A DNA stretch of 64,000 nt from Sphingomonas taxi (GTDB taxonomy: Bacteria > Pseudomonadota > Alphaproteobacteria > Sphingomonadales > Sphingomonadaceae). The DNA is taken from contig QFQI01000002.1 of the NCBI GenBank assembly GCA_003243195.1, forward strand, positions 310,001-374,000, read 5' to 3'. Shown here in pieces: positions 40,843-48,348 of the stretch (its first letter is position 1; every line of letters begins with the position of its first letter). Both the position numbers and the translations under genes were made by a program. The notes below the pieces were generated by a model. The model made no database searches and was not told the origin of the DNA. It was given only the letters and a program-made list of their open reading frames with translations.

Positions 40843-40914
40843 GCGGGCGTAGCTCAGGGGTAGAGCACAACCTTGCCAAGGTTGGGGTCGAGGGTTCGAA
40901 TCCCTTCGCCCGCT
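40843..40914 (+). tRNA. tRNA-Gly (anticodon GCC)
   Basis: A 72-nt cloverleaf: acceptor GCGGGCG pairs with CGCCCGC, D arm GCTCAGGGGTAGAGC, anticodon loop CTTGCCAAG with GCC, T arm GAGGGTTCGAATCCCTT, discriminator T. The 3' CCA is not encoded (GGT follows), unlike tRNA-Gly(TCC) in this window. It reads GGC and GGU, the main glycine codons here. A possible promoter TTGCGG-N17-TAGTGG lies about 50 bases upstream. Confidence 0.97.
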
Positions 40915-41030
40915 GGTCGCGGCTGGCTCCCCTGCGATGGGTTTCCCCCCACCCCGCCCCGGCGCCCGGACGGCGGATCCACACCGGCGCGCACAAGCCG
41001 GTCCACGGGTCCGCCGGCCGGCGGTGATGC

Positions 41031-41059
41031 TTGATGGGGCGTCGCACCAATGCTTTATG
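41031..41059 (+). promoter_or_regulatory. Predicted promoter of the marR gene
   Basis: TTGATG (41031-41036) and TTTATG (41054-41059) are spaced by 17 bases. The -10 region lies in TGCTTTATGC (41051-41060), a 10-mer that also occurs, at the same place relative to -35, in the FUSC efflux promoter on the other side of the operon. The transcription start would fall at about 41065, at or next to the ATG chosen for the regulator, so the mRNA may be leaderless. The rest of 40915-41030 holds no recognisable gene. Confidence 0.5.
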
Positions 41060-41064
41060 CAGGC

Positions 41065-41538
41065 ATGACCGTGGAAGATGTATCCAGCACGCTCAGGGCG
41101 TTCACCGACGCCCTCCTCCCGATCCGACGGGCATGGTTCCAGGCGGCCAACGTCGCGATGGACGATCTCGATCTGCCAAGCTCGATGAGCGCCGCGATCC
41201 TGATGGTGTCGCGCGCCGGCCCGGACGGCATACGGCAGAATGATCTGGCGGAGGAGGTGGGCATCCATCCCACCGCGCTGGTGCGGGTGCTGGACCAGGC
41301 GCAGAAGGAGGACATCCTCGCGCGCCGGGAATCGCAGACGGACCGGCGGGTCAAGACGATCCACCTGTTGCCCCGCGGGGAACAACTCGCATCGAGGATC
41401 GAGCTGGCCATCACCAAGCTGCGCGCCACCCTGCTGCGCGACATGGCGCCCGCCGACATCGAGGCGGCGACCCGGGTGCTACGCCAGTTCGGCGCCCACA
41501 CCGCCGCCTATCTTCAGGAAGCGCGCGCGAAGCGCTGA
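41065..41538 (+). CDS. MarR family transcriptional regulator, probable repressor of the efflux operon
   Basis: A 157-residue protein from the ATG at 41065; an upstream ATG at 41050 lies inside the predicted promoter. MarR features: a winged HTH with SSMSAAILMVSRAGPDGIRQNDLAEEVGIHPTALVRVLDQAQKEDILARRESQTDRRVKTIHLLPRGEQLA, the DRR wing motif included, and dimerisation helices on both ends. It is convergent with the NodT-HlyD-DUF1656-FUSC operon, and both promoters share sequence, so it most likely represses that pump and itself until a toxic aromatic compound binds. The effector is unknown. Confidence 0.88.
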   Translation: MTVEDVSSTLRAFTDALLPIRRAWFQAANVAMDDLDLPSSMSAAILMVSRAGPDGIRQNDLAEEVGIHPTALVRVLDQAQKEDILARRESQTDRRVKTIHLLPRGEQLASRIELAITKLRATLLRDMAPADIEAATRVLRQFGAHTAAYLQEARAKR

Positions 41539-41623
41539 GCGGCTGTTTGGAAACGCGTTGAAACGCGTTTCGCGGTGCCGGCAAAACGCGCTCTTCCGCG
41601 AGGTTTCAAACAGACTCTGAGTC
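41535..41623. repeat. Composite palindromic element at the marR / efflux operon convergent junction
   Basis: It begins at the marR stop codon and ends just before the NodT gene stop (41628). Outer arms CTGTTTGGAAAC (41543-41554) and GTTTCAAACAG (41603-41613) pair with one bulge; inside are a tandem 10-mer GAAACGCGTT (41550-41559 and 41560-41569), the palindrome GAAACGCGTTTC (41560-41571) and an inner stem CGCG-CTCTTC-CGCG. The left half recurs, inverted, at 61016-61053, and the right half at 53954-53993. Likely a bidirectional terminator/REP-like unit; function inferred. Confidence 0.75.
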
Positions 41624-41627
41624 TCGC

Positions 41628-43046
41628 CTATCGCTCCCAGCCGCCGCCCAGCGCCAGGAACACGGTGACGCGATCCGCCGCGACGCGCGTGTCCGACGCC
41701 GCCACCGTGCTCTCGGCCGAGGCGAGCGAGCGTTCCACGTCCAGCAGCGCCAGCCCCGAGATCGTCCCGCCGGCGCGAAGGCGGCGCTGGAGCGACAATG
41801 CCCGCCGGTTCTCGTCGCGCACCATCCGCAGCCGTTCATTCTCCTCCAGGTCGCGGGCATAGGTCGTCAGCGCGACCTCCGCCTCGCGCAGCGCGCCCAG
41901 CACCACGCCGTCGAAGCGGGCGAGCGCTGCCCGGGCGTCGGCATCGGCCTGCGCGACGCGCGCGCGCGCCACGGAGCGGTTGGGAAAGCTCCACGACAGC
42001 AGCGGGCCGAGCGAGAAGTTCAGCCCGGAGCCGGTGAACAACCCGCCGATCGTGCGCGACGTCGTGCCGACCGACGCGCCCAGCGTGACGCTGGGATACA
42101 AGGCCGCCGTCTCCACCCCGATCAGCGCCGTGGCCGCGGCCAGCTCCCGCTCCGCCTGGCGGATGTCGGGGCGCCGCCGGATCAGCTCGGCGCCGTTCCC
42201 CACCGGCAGCGGCTGCGCGATCATGGGGATGGTCGCGCATGTCGCCAGCCCGGCGGGCACATCGTCGGGCGACCGACCGAGCAGGTTCGCCAGCCGGAAC
42301 AGCGACACCGCGCGGGCGCGGCGCAGCGGCGGCAATGCGGCATCGAGCTGCGCCACCAGCGCGCGGGACCGCACGACGTCGATCGGCGCGACGATGCCGC
42401 CCGCCGCACCGCGCTGCGACAGCGCGAGGCTGGCGCGTTGCAGCCGCAGCGACTGCTCGCCGACCGCGAGCTGCGATCCGGCCGCGCAGGCGGCGGTATA
42501 GGCATCGACGATGCCGGCGGCGACGGTGGTGCGGGCCAGGTCGAGCGCGGCCGCCTGCGCCGCGGCGCTGGCCACCTGCGCCTCGATCGCCCGGCGCAGG
42601 CGGCCGACGACATCGAGCTGGTAGGAGATGCCCGCGCCCAGGTCGGTCACCGGATGCACGCCGCTGGCGGGCGCGATGCCCAGCGTGGAGGTCTGCCCCA
42701 CCGTGACGCCCGCGTCGGCGGTGGTCTGGACCCCGGCGACGGCACGCGCCTCGCTCACCGCCGCCTGCGCGCGTTCGAGGTTGGCCGCCGCGACACGAAG
42801 GTCGGTGTTCGCGGCGAGCCCCTCGGCCACCAGCGCGTCCAGACGCGGATCGCGGTACAGCTTCCACCAATGTGTCGGCAGCGGCGTATTGACGACGGCG
42901 CCGGACGTGGCGGACACGAACTCGCTCGATGGGCGGGCGTCAAGCCGCGCGGGCAGCGGCGGCGGGGCGTAATCCGGCCCCACCGACGCGCAGCCGCCCA
43001 GCAATGCCACCGCCACCAGCGCGAGCGGGCGCCACCGGCGGCTCAC
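41628..43046 (-). CDS. Outer membrane efflux lipoprotein, NodT family
   Basis: A 472-residue TolC-like outer membrane factor. The lipoprotein signal PLALVAVALLGGCASVGPDY (Cys19) precedes two OEP repeats with LVAEGLAANTDLRVAAANLERAQAAVSEARA and the later RPDIRQAERELAAATALIGVETAALYPSVTL. It forms the outer channel of a tripartite pump. The GTG start at 43046 overlaps the HlyD-family stop (GTGA). Last gene of the FUSC-DUF1656-HlyD-NodT operon. Confidence 0.93.
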   Translation of the reverse strand: MSRRWRPLALVAVALLGGCASVGPDYAPPPLPARLDARPSSEFVSATSGAVVNTPLPTHWWKLYRDPRLDALVAEGLAANTDLRVAAANLERAQAAVSEARAVAGVQTTADAGVTVGQTSTLGIAPASGVHPVTDLGAGISYQLDVVGRLRRAIEAQVASAAAQAAALDLARTTVAAGIVDAYTAACAAGSQLAVGEQSLRLQRASLALSQRGAAGGIVAPIDVVRSRALVAQLDAALPPLRRARAVSLFRLANLLGRSPDDVPAGLATCATIPMIAQPLPVGNGAELIRRRPDIRQAERELAAATALIGVETAALYPSVTLGASVGTTSRTIGGLFTGSGLNFSLGPLLSWSFPNRSVARARVAQADADARAALARFDGVVLGALREAEVALTTYARDLEENERLRMVRDENRRALSLQRRLRAGGTISGLALLDVERSLASAESTVAASDTRVAADRVTVFLALGGGWER

Positions 43047-43963
43047 CGGAACAGCCCCGGATCGAGCGGCTCGCCCGCGCCTTCGAGCGTCACCGTCGCG
43101 GTGCGGCCGGAAATCAGGCGGACGCCGTTCGGCACGCGATCGATGGCCACCCGCACCGGCACGCGCTGCGCCAGCCGGATCCAGGTGAAGGTGGGATTGA
43201 CGTTCGCCAGCAGCGTTCCCGCCCCGGTGGTCCGCTCGCGGTCGTCGATCCCGGCCGCCAGCCCGGACACGTGGCCGGTGATCGGCCGCGGCTCTCCCAT
43301 CACATGCACCACGGCGCGCGATCCGACATGGACGTTGCGCAGTTTCGTTTCCTCGAAATAGCCGGTGACGTAGAAACTGTTCCGGTCGACGATCGCGAAC
43401 AGCGGCGACCCCTGCGACGCCCAGGAGCCGGGGCGCAGCGAGAAGTTCGTGATCTGCCCCGCGACGGGCGCGCGGACGAGCGAGCGTTCGAGATTGATGC
43501 GCGCCAGCTCGCGATCGGCGACCGCCTGGTCATAGGCGGCGGCGGCGGCTTCGAAGGTCGATCGCCTGGTGTCGATGTCCTGCCGCGCGACGACGCCGTC
43601 CAGCGACCGGTAGCGCACCGCCTCGCGGCGCGCGGCGATCAGGTTCGCGCGCGCCGTGCCCACCGCCGCGTCCGCGCGCGCCAGCGCGTTCGCCAGACGC
43701 TCGCGGTCGACCTCCAGCAGCACCTGCCCGATCTCGACCATCTGGTTGTCGCGCACCAGCACGCGGGTGATGCGGCCCGACACGTCGGCCGCCAGCGGGA
43801 TCACGTCGGCGCGCACCTTTCCGTCGCGGGTCTGGGGCGCGTAGGTGTAGAAGGTGTAGAGGCGCACCACCACCAGCACCCCCAGCGCGACCACGAGCAG
43901 GGTGACGAGGATGCGAACGGCCTTGGGCCAGTTCCGGCGAAGCGTGGCGAGGCGAGACGTCAC
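43043..43963 (-). CDS. HlyD/EmrA family efflux adaptor (membrane fusion protein)
   Basis: A 306-residue protein from a GTG (43963) overlapping the DUF1656 stop. One N-terminal helix (AVRILVTLLVVALGVLVVVRLYTFYTYAPQTRDG), then biotinyl-lipoyl-like halves (ADVSGRITRVLVRDNQMVEIGQVLLEVD and LVRAPVAGQITNFSLRPGSWASQG) around a short coiled coil, and a beta-barrel region with SFYVTGYFEETKLRNV. Closest to AaeA-type adaptors that work with FUSC pumps. It links the inner membrane pump with the NodT channel. Confidence 0.92.
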   Translation of the reverse strand: MTSRLATLRRNWPKAVRILVTLLVVALGVLVVVRLYTFYTYAPQTRDGKVRADVIPLAADVSGRITRVLVRDNQMVEIGQVLLEVDRERLANALARADAAVGTARANLIAARREAVRYRSLDGVVARQDIDTRRSTFEAAAAAYDQAVADRELARINLERSLVRAPVAGQITNFSLRPGSWASQGSPLFAIVDRNSFYVTGYFEETKLRNVHVGSRAVVHVMGEPRPITGHVSGLAAGIDDRERTTGAGTLLANVNPTFTWIRLAQRVPVRVAIDRVPNGVRLISGRTATVTLEGAGEPLDPGLFR

Positions 43964-44172
43964 GTGCTGAAGATCCCGACGAAGAGGGTGAACGCCGATC
44001 CGAGCAGGATCAGGTACAGGGAAAGGTCGAACAGCGGCCGGTTCCACACGAACCGATAGGCATCGAGGCGGGCCAGCAGCCGCGACAGCGCGAGATGCAC
44101 GACGAACGCCACCAGCATGCAGGGCAGCAGCGGCGAGACGAACACGCCGGCGACGTTGATTTCGCCGATCAT
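43960..44172 (-). CDS. DUF1656 family small membrane protein (AaeX-like)
   Basis: A 70-residue protein with two hydrophobic helices (VFVSPLLPCMLVAFVVHLALS and PLFDLSLYLILLGSAFTLFVG), starting MIGEINVAGVF. DUF1656/AaeX proteins lie between FUSC and HlyD genes in many proteobacterial efflux operons. It overlaps FUSC by ATGA and HlyD by GTGA. Its role in the pump is not known. Confidence 0.93.
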   Translation of the reverse strand: MIGEINVAGVFVSPLLPCMLVAFVVHLALSRLLARLDAYRFVWNRPLFDLSLYLILLGSAFTLFVGIFST

Positions 44173-46073
44173 GCGTCCACCCGGTCGGTCGCCTCGTCCG
44201 ACACCGCGAGGCGCAGGTCGAGCAGCAGTCCCAGCAGGTGGTCCGACGGCGGCGGATCGTCGCGGCGGATCGCGGCGATCTCGGCATCGAGCGTTTCGGC
44301 GAGCGCGGGCCGGGCATCGTCGACGCCATAGGCGTCCCCTACCGTCGCGATGATCCGCCGCACGCGCGCACGCGCCGGTTCGTCGAGCACGCCTGCGACC
44401 GCGCCCAGGTCCGCGATCGCCACCCCGACGCGCAACTGCGCGAGCAGTTCGGAAACGCGGCGATCGTCCCGCGCTATCGCGGAGCGGCCCAGCAACTGGC
44501 CGATCCGGTCGACCTCGCGCTCCACGAACGCGCGGCGCCCGTCGGCATCGCTGCCGCGCGCCAGCCGCGCGATCTCGCTCCTGCCCTGCCGCATCAGGCG
44601 CTCCACCGCGGCATGTTCGCCCAGCCGGCGCGCCAGCAGCAGGCCGTAGAAGGCGACGAAGATCCCCGCGAACGAGCCGGCGAACGCATCGAGGAACGCG
44701 CCGAAATCCAGCGGATTGTAGAATGTGCCCAGGTTCAGGTTGCTGAACACGGTCAGCAGCAGGATCGTCGCCATCGGGCTGGTCGCCGCCCATGCCGCGA
44801 CGGGCAGCAGCACCACGCCGATCGCCGCCGCGAACCCCGCGAAGTCACGCGCGAGCGGCAGCAGCACATAGGTCAGCAGCCCGGCGATGAGCAACGCCAG
44901 CACCATGAACTTCGCCATGCCGGCGACCGCCAGGTCGGCGCGGTCCAGCGTCCCGGTGAAGGCGAGGGCGACCACGCCGATCAACACCATGCCCCCGCCC
45001 TGCGCCCAGCCGGTCGACCACCAGATGGTCGCCAGCGTGGCGAACACCAGCGCGCAGGCCAGCCCGCTTTCGATCATCAGGCCGATGTCGGGCAACAGCG
45101 GAAAGGGCCGCTCGCCCTTCACCTGCGCCGCGAGCGCGGGGGACAGGGGTGCGCCGTCCTCCAGCGCCGCCTCGATCTCGGCAATGCGGTCCAGTTCGGC
45201 GCCCGCCTCCCGGACCTTGGCGCGCGCATGCGCTTCCACGGCGCCGGACCAGCCGTGCGGATACCGGCTGCCGTCCGGGTCGTCGGGGGCGGGGCCGGCG
45301 GTCGCGAGAACCCGCTGCCGCGCGGCGTCGGGCAGGATGGCGGCCCATCGCTCGATCGCGTTGAGCAGCGGCACGATGGCGAGGATGCGATGCTGAAGCG
45401 CGAAGGCGAGCCGCCGCGTGCGTGCCGGCACCGCATGGTCGTACCGCAACTGGTCGGCCATCGTCGAGAAACGGGTCAGGTCCGCGATGATCGTCGCGCG
45501 GTTGCCGGAACCGTCCTGCGCGGACGGATCGGTCAGCGTGGCGAACCACGTCCGCACATGGGCGATCCACTGTTTCGCCGCGGCGGCGGCGCGCGGCGCG
45601 ACGGAAACGGGCGCGAGGCAGTCGACCGCGACGGTGCACAGGATGCCGAGCGCGATCTGGGTGACACGCGACACCGCGTTCTCGAAGATGCGGTCGGGAC
45701 GATCGATGCTGAACAGCAGGATGATGCACAGCGTCAGCACGCCGAGCTGGAACATATAGGTTCGCGGCGTGCGCTCCGCCGCCGCGCCCATGATGGCGAC
45801 AGTCGCCACGATGCCGGTGGCGATCACGATCAGGAGCGGCGCGTGCCCGAACCAGCCGGCGAGCGTCAGCGCGATCAGGCCGGCGGCGACCGTGCCGATC
45901 AGGCGGTACGTCGCCTTCGCGCGCATGCTGGACGACACCGGGTTGGCGATGGCGCAACAGGTGACGATCGGCCAGGCGTTCTGGCCAAGTCCCATGCGGA
46001 CCGACAGCGCGTAGGCGATCATCGCCGCGACGAACAGCTTGGCCGCGAACAGCCATCGTTGGCGTTGGGGCAT
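44169..46073 (-). CDS. FUSC family inner membrane efflux protein (AaeB/YccS-like)
   Basis: A 634-residue protein with two sets of about five membrane helices (residues 8-150 and 330-470) separated by a soluble domain, and a C-terminal soluble region. Key regions: FAAKLFVAAMIAYALSVRMGLGQNAWPIVTCCAIANP, AKATYRLIGTVAAGLIAL, then GLACALVFATLATIWWSTGWAQGGGMVLIGVVAL in the second half. AaeB-type pumps export aromatic acids such as p-hydroxybenzoate. First gene of the operon; promoter with a palindromic operator lies about 115-150 bases upstream. Confidence 0.92.
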   Translation of the reverse strand: MPQRQRWLFAAKLFVAAMIAYALSVRMGLGQNAWPIVTCCAIANPVSSSMRAKATYRLIGTVAAGLIALTLAGWFGHAPLLIVIATGIVATVAIMGAAAERTPRTYMFQLGVLTLCIILLFSIDRPDRIFENAVSRVTQIALGILCTVAVDCLAPVSVAPRAAAAAKQWIAHVRTWFATLTDPSAQDGSGNRATIIADLTRFSTMADQLRYDHAVPARTRRLAFALQHRILAIVPLLNAIERWAAILPDAARQRVLATAGPAPDDPDGSRYPHGWSGAVEAHARAKVREAGAELDRIAEIEAALEDGAPLSPALAAQVKGERPFPLLPDIGLMIESGLACALVFATLATIWWSTGWAQGGGMVLIGVVALAFTGTLDRADLAVAGMAKFMVLALLIAGLLTYVLLPLARDFAGFAAAIGVVLLPVAAWAATSPMATILLLTVFSNLNLGTFYNPLDFGAFLDAFAGSFAGIFVAFYGLLLARRLGEHAAVERLMRQGRSEIARLARGSDADGRRAFVEREVDRIGQLLGRSAIARDDRRVSELLAQLRVGVAIADLGAVAGVLDEPARARVRRIIATVGDAYGVDDARPALAETLDAEIAAIRRDDPPPSDHLLGLLLDLRLAVSDEATDRVDA

Positions 46074-46193
46074 CAGGCGTGCACCGGCCCGGACGGGCGC
46101 ATGGCGGGTCCGGCGCGCCGTCGCCGCACATCGGCGCGACGCGTCACGTGGGACGGGCGCTCACCATCTTCATACGCAACGGGCATGGCGCGG

Positions 46194-46222
46194 CATAAAG
46201 CAACACAATGTTGCAAAGTCAA
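46194..46222 (-). promoter_or_regulatory. Efflux operon promoter with a palindromic operator in the spacer
   Basis: On the minus strand TTGACT (46222-46217) and TTTATG (46199-46194) are 17 bases apart. The spacer contains a perfect palindrome GCAACA-TTG-TGTTGC (46214-46200), of MarR-operator size, placed where a bound protein would block RNA polymerase. The -10 surroundings TGCTTTATGC repeat in the marR promoter. A second perfect palindrome, CCTAATTAGG, lies at 46237-46246. Transcription start near 46187 gives a leader of about 114 nt before FUSC. Binding by the MarR protein is inferred. Confidence 0.65.
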
Positions 46223-46309
46223 CAGTCGGAAAAGCACCTAATTAGGCAGGCGGGAGCGTGCGCGACGGTTCGGATTGCGTCCCCGCCCGCGCGGTGACAG
46301 GGGCCGTGC

Positions 46310-47047
46310 ATGGCATCACACCATGGCGGTTCGCGCGTGAAGTCCCTGTTCGAACTCATCCTGGCCGGTGCGCACTGGCCCGCGCGGCTGGTCGCGTGCC
46401 TGGGGGCCGCGATCTGCCTGACGCTGACGTTCGTGGTGTGCGCGCACCTGCCGCTCGCGCTGGCCGATCTGCCGGTCATCGTCGCGCCGCTGGGCGCCTC
46501 CGCGGTGCTGGTGTTCGCGGTGCCCAGCAGCCCGCTCGCGCAGCCATGGGCGGTGGTGGGCGGCAACATCGTCTCGACGCTGGTCGGGGTGGCGGTGTTC
46601 CACGCGATCCCCGTCACCGCGATCGCCGCCGGCGTGGCGGTCGGCGCGGCGATCCTGGCGATGTCGCTGCTGCGCTGCCTGCACCCGCCGGGCGGGGCGG
46701 CGGCGCTGACCGCCGTGATTGGCAGCCACGGGATCCATGCGGCGGGCTTCGCCTTCGCCTTCGCGCCGGTCGGGATCAATTCGATCGCTTTGGTGTCGCT
46801 GGGCATGTTCTACCACCGGATGACCGGCCATTCCTATCCGCACCGCCCGTCGCCGGCCGTCGCGCCGGCGCCGGGCCTGCACGCCGCCGACATCGACGCG
46901 GCGCTCGCCGACCTGCACGAGAGCTTCGACATCGCGCCCGAGGATCTCGACGCGCTGCTGACGCGGGCGCACTGGCATGCGCAGGCGCGGCACCGGGGAC
47001 ATGCCCCCTCGACAGCGGCGCGCCGACCCGTCACGCCGGTGCCATGA
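46310..47047 (+). CDS. HPP family membrane protein
   Basis: A 245-residue protein with four to five hydrophobic segments and the family motif SLLRCLHPPGGAAALTAVIG (His-Pro-Pro). N-terminal region HWPARLVACLGAAICLTLTFVVC and VAPLGASAVLVFAVPSSPLAQPWAVVGGNIVSTLVG also match. The polar C-terminal tail (LHAADIDAALADLHESFDIAPEDLDALLTRAHWHA) resembles the extension of HPP proteins. HPP proteins have been linked to nitrite transport in chloroplasts and cyanobacteria; role here unknown. Start could also be a GTG near 46337. Overlaps the DUF72 gene by ATGA. Confidence 0.88.
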   Translation: MASHHGGSRVKSLFELILAGAHWPARLVACLGAAICLTLTFVVCAHLPLALADLPVIVAPLGASAVLVFAVPSSPLAQPWAVVGGNIVSTLVGVAVFHAIPVTAIAAGVAVGAAILAMSLLRCLHPPGGAAALTAVIGSHGIHAAGFAFAFAPVGINSIALVSLGMFYHRMTGHSYPHRPSPAVAPAPGLHAADIDAALADLHESFDIAPEDLDALLTRAHWHAQARHRGHAPSTAARRPVTPVP

Positions 47048-47835
47048 CCTCTTCGATCCGAGTCGGCATCGGTGGCTGGACCTACGAACCGTGGCGCGGC
47101 AGCTTCTATCCGGACAAATGGCCAGCGAAGCGTGAGCTGGAATATGCCAGCCGCCAGGTCACCGCAATCGAGGTGAACGGCACTTTCTATTCCTCGTTCA
47201 AGCCCGCGACCTTCGCCAACTGGCGCGACACCGCGCCGGACGGCTTCGTCTTCGCGCTGAAGGCGTCGCGCTACGCCGTCTCGCGCAAGGTGCTGGCGGG
47301 CGCGGGCGAATCGGTGGCGCGCTTCGTGGGACAGGGGATCGTCGAGCTGGGCGACAAGCTGGGGCCGATCCTGTGGCAGATGCCGGCGACGCGCCGGTTC
47401 GATCCCGACGACATGGCCGCGTTCCTGGCGCTGCTGCCCGCCGCCGAGGCCGGGGTGGCGCTCCGCCACGCGATCCAGGTCCGGCACGACAGTTTCGCGG
47501 TGCCCGAGTTCGTCGCGCTGTGCCGCGCGGCCGGCGTCGCGATCGTCCATGCCGATTCGGCCGATTATCCCGCGCTGGCCGACGTGTCGGGCGATTTCGT
47601 CTACGCCCGGCTGGAGGATGCGCGCGAGGAGGAACCGGCCGGCTACGCGCCGGATGCGCTCGACCGCTGGCGTGACGTGGCGCGGCGCTGGGCGGCGGGC
47701 GACTCGCCGCCGGGCCTGCGCTATGTCGCCGATCCCGCCCCGGTGCACCCGCGCGACACGTTCGTCTTCATGATCAACGGCGCCAAGGTCCGCGCGCCGC
47801 ACGCCGCGATGGCGCTGATCGAGCGGCTGGGCTGA
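47044..47835 (+). CDS. DUF72 domain-containing protein
   Basis: The product has 263 residues, starting at an ATGA overlap with the HPP gene. Family blocks: RVGIGGWTYEPWRGSFYPDKW, LEYASRQVTAIEVNGTFYSSFKPATFANWRD, FVFALKASRYAVSRKVL, LGDKLGPILWQMPATRRFDPDDMAAFL, and YARLEDAREEEPAGY, ending RDTFVFMINGAKVRAPHAAMAL. DUF72 has a TIM-barrel fold of unconfirmed enzymatic function. Ends 93 bp before the convergent ribH gene. Confidence 0.92.
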   Translation: MTSSIRVGIGGWTYEPWRGSFYPDKWPAKRELEYASRQVTAIEVNGTFYSSFKPATFANWRDTAPDGFVFALKASRYAVSRKVLAGAGESVARFVGQGIVELGDKLGPILWQMPATRRFDPDDMAAFLALLPAAEAGVALRHAIQVRHDSFAVPEFVALCRAAGVAIVHADSADYPALADVSGDFVYARLEDAREEEPAGYAPDALDRWRDVARRWAAGDSPPGLRYVADPAPVHPRDTFVFMINGAKVRAPHAAMALIERLG

Positions 47836-47848
47836 GCGCGTCGCCGAC

Positions 47849-47876
47849 GGGCGGGCGCGAACCGTGACGCCCGCCT
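47849..47876. terminator. Candidate bidirectional terminator between DUF72 and ribH
   Basis: GGCGGGCG (47850-47857) pairs with CGCCCGCC (47868-47875), extendable by one G-T pair, around a 10-base loop. It lies 14 bases past the DUF72 stop in the gap between convergent genes. GC-only stem without a T-run, as for other convergent junctions here, so efficiency is uncertain. Confidence 0.5.
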
Positions 47877-47928
47877 GGATCGACGCGGACCCCGGATCGA
47901 GGCAACCGACGCGCGCTTCCCCGCGCCT

Positions 47929-48348
47929 TCACCCCAGACGCTGCTTCAGGTCCAGCATCGCCAGCGCCGCCGCCGCCGCCGCGCCGCCCTTGTCGAGCTG
48001 CGCGGGGTCGGCGCGGACGATCGCCTGCGCTTCGTTTTCGGTGGTCAGGATGCCGTTGCCGACCGCCACGCCGTCCATGGTCAGCGCCATGATCCCGCGC
48101 GCGCTTTCGCCGGCGACGATCTCGAAATGATAGGTTTCGCCGCGGATCACGACGCCCAGCGCCACGAACGCGTCCCACCGCCCGCTGTCCGCCGCCAGCG
48201 CGATCGCGCCCGGCACTTCCAGCGCCCCGGGCACGGTCAGCACCTCGCAGCCATGGCCCGCCGCCTCCAGCGCGGCGCGCGCGCCGGCGATCAGCATGTC
48301 GTTGAGATGATCGTAGAAGCGCGCCTCGACGATGAGGATGTTCGCCAT
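47929..48348 (-). CDS. ribH: 6,7-dimethyl-8-ribityllumazine synthase
   Basis: A 139-residue protein from the ATG at 48348, which shares one base with the ribBX stop. Conserved elements: ILIVEARFYDHLNDMLIAGARAALEAAGH, VPGALEVPGAIALAAD, DAFVALGVVIRGETYHFEIVAGESARGIM and the catalytic-type His, then VGNGILTTENEAQAIVRAD with Lys/Asn residues near the end. It joins the ribityl-pyrimidine and butanone phosphate to make lumazine. Last of the four rib genes. Confidence 0.96.
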   Translation of the reverse strand: MANILIVEARFYDHLNDMLIAGARAALEAAGHGCEVLTVPGALEVPGAIALAADSGRWDAFVALGVVIRGETYHFEIVAGESARGIMALTMDGVAVGNGILTTENEAQAIVRADPAQLDKGGAAAAAALAMLDLKQRLG

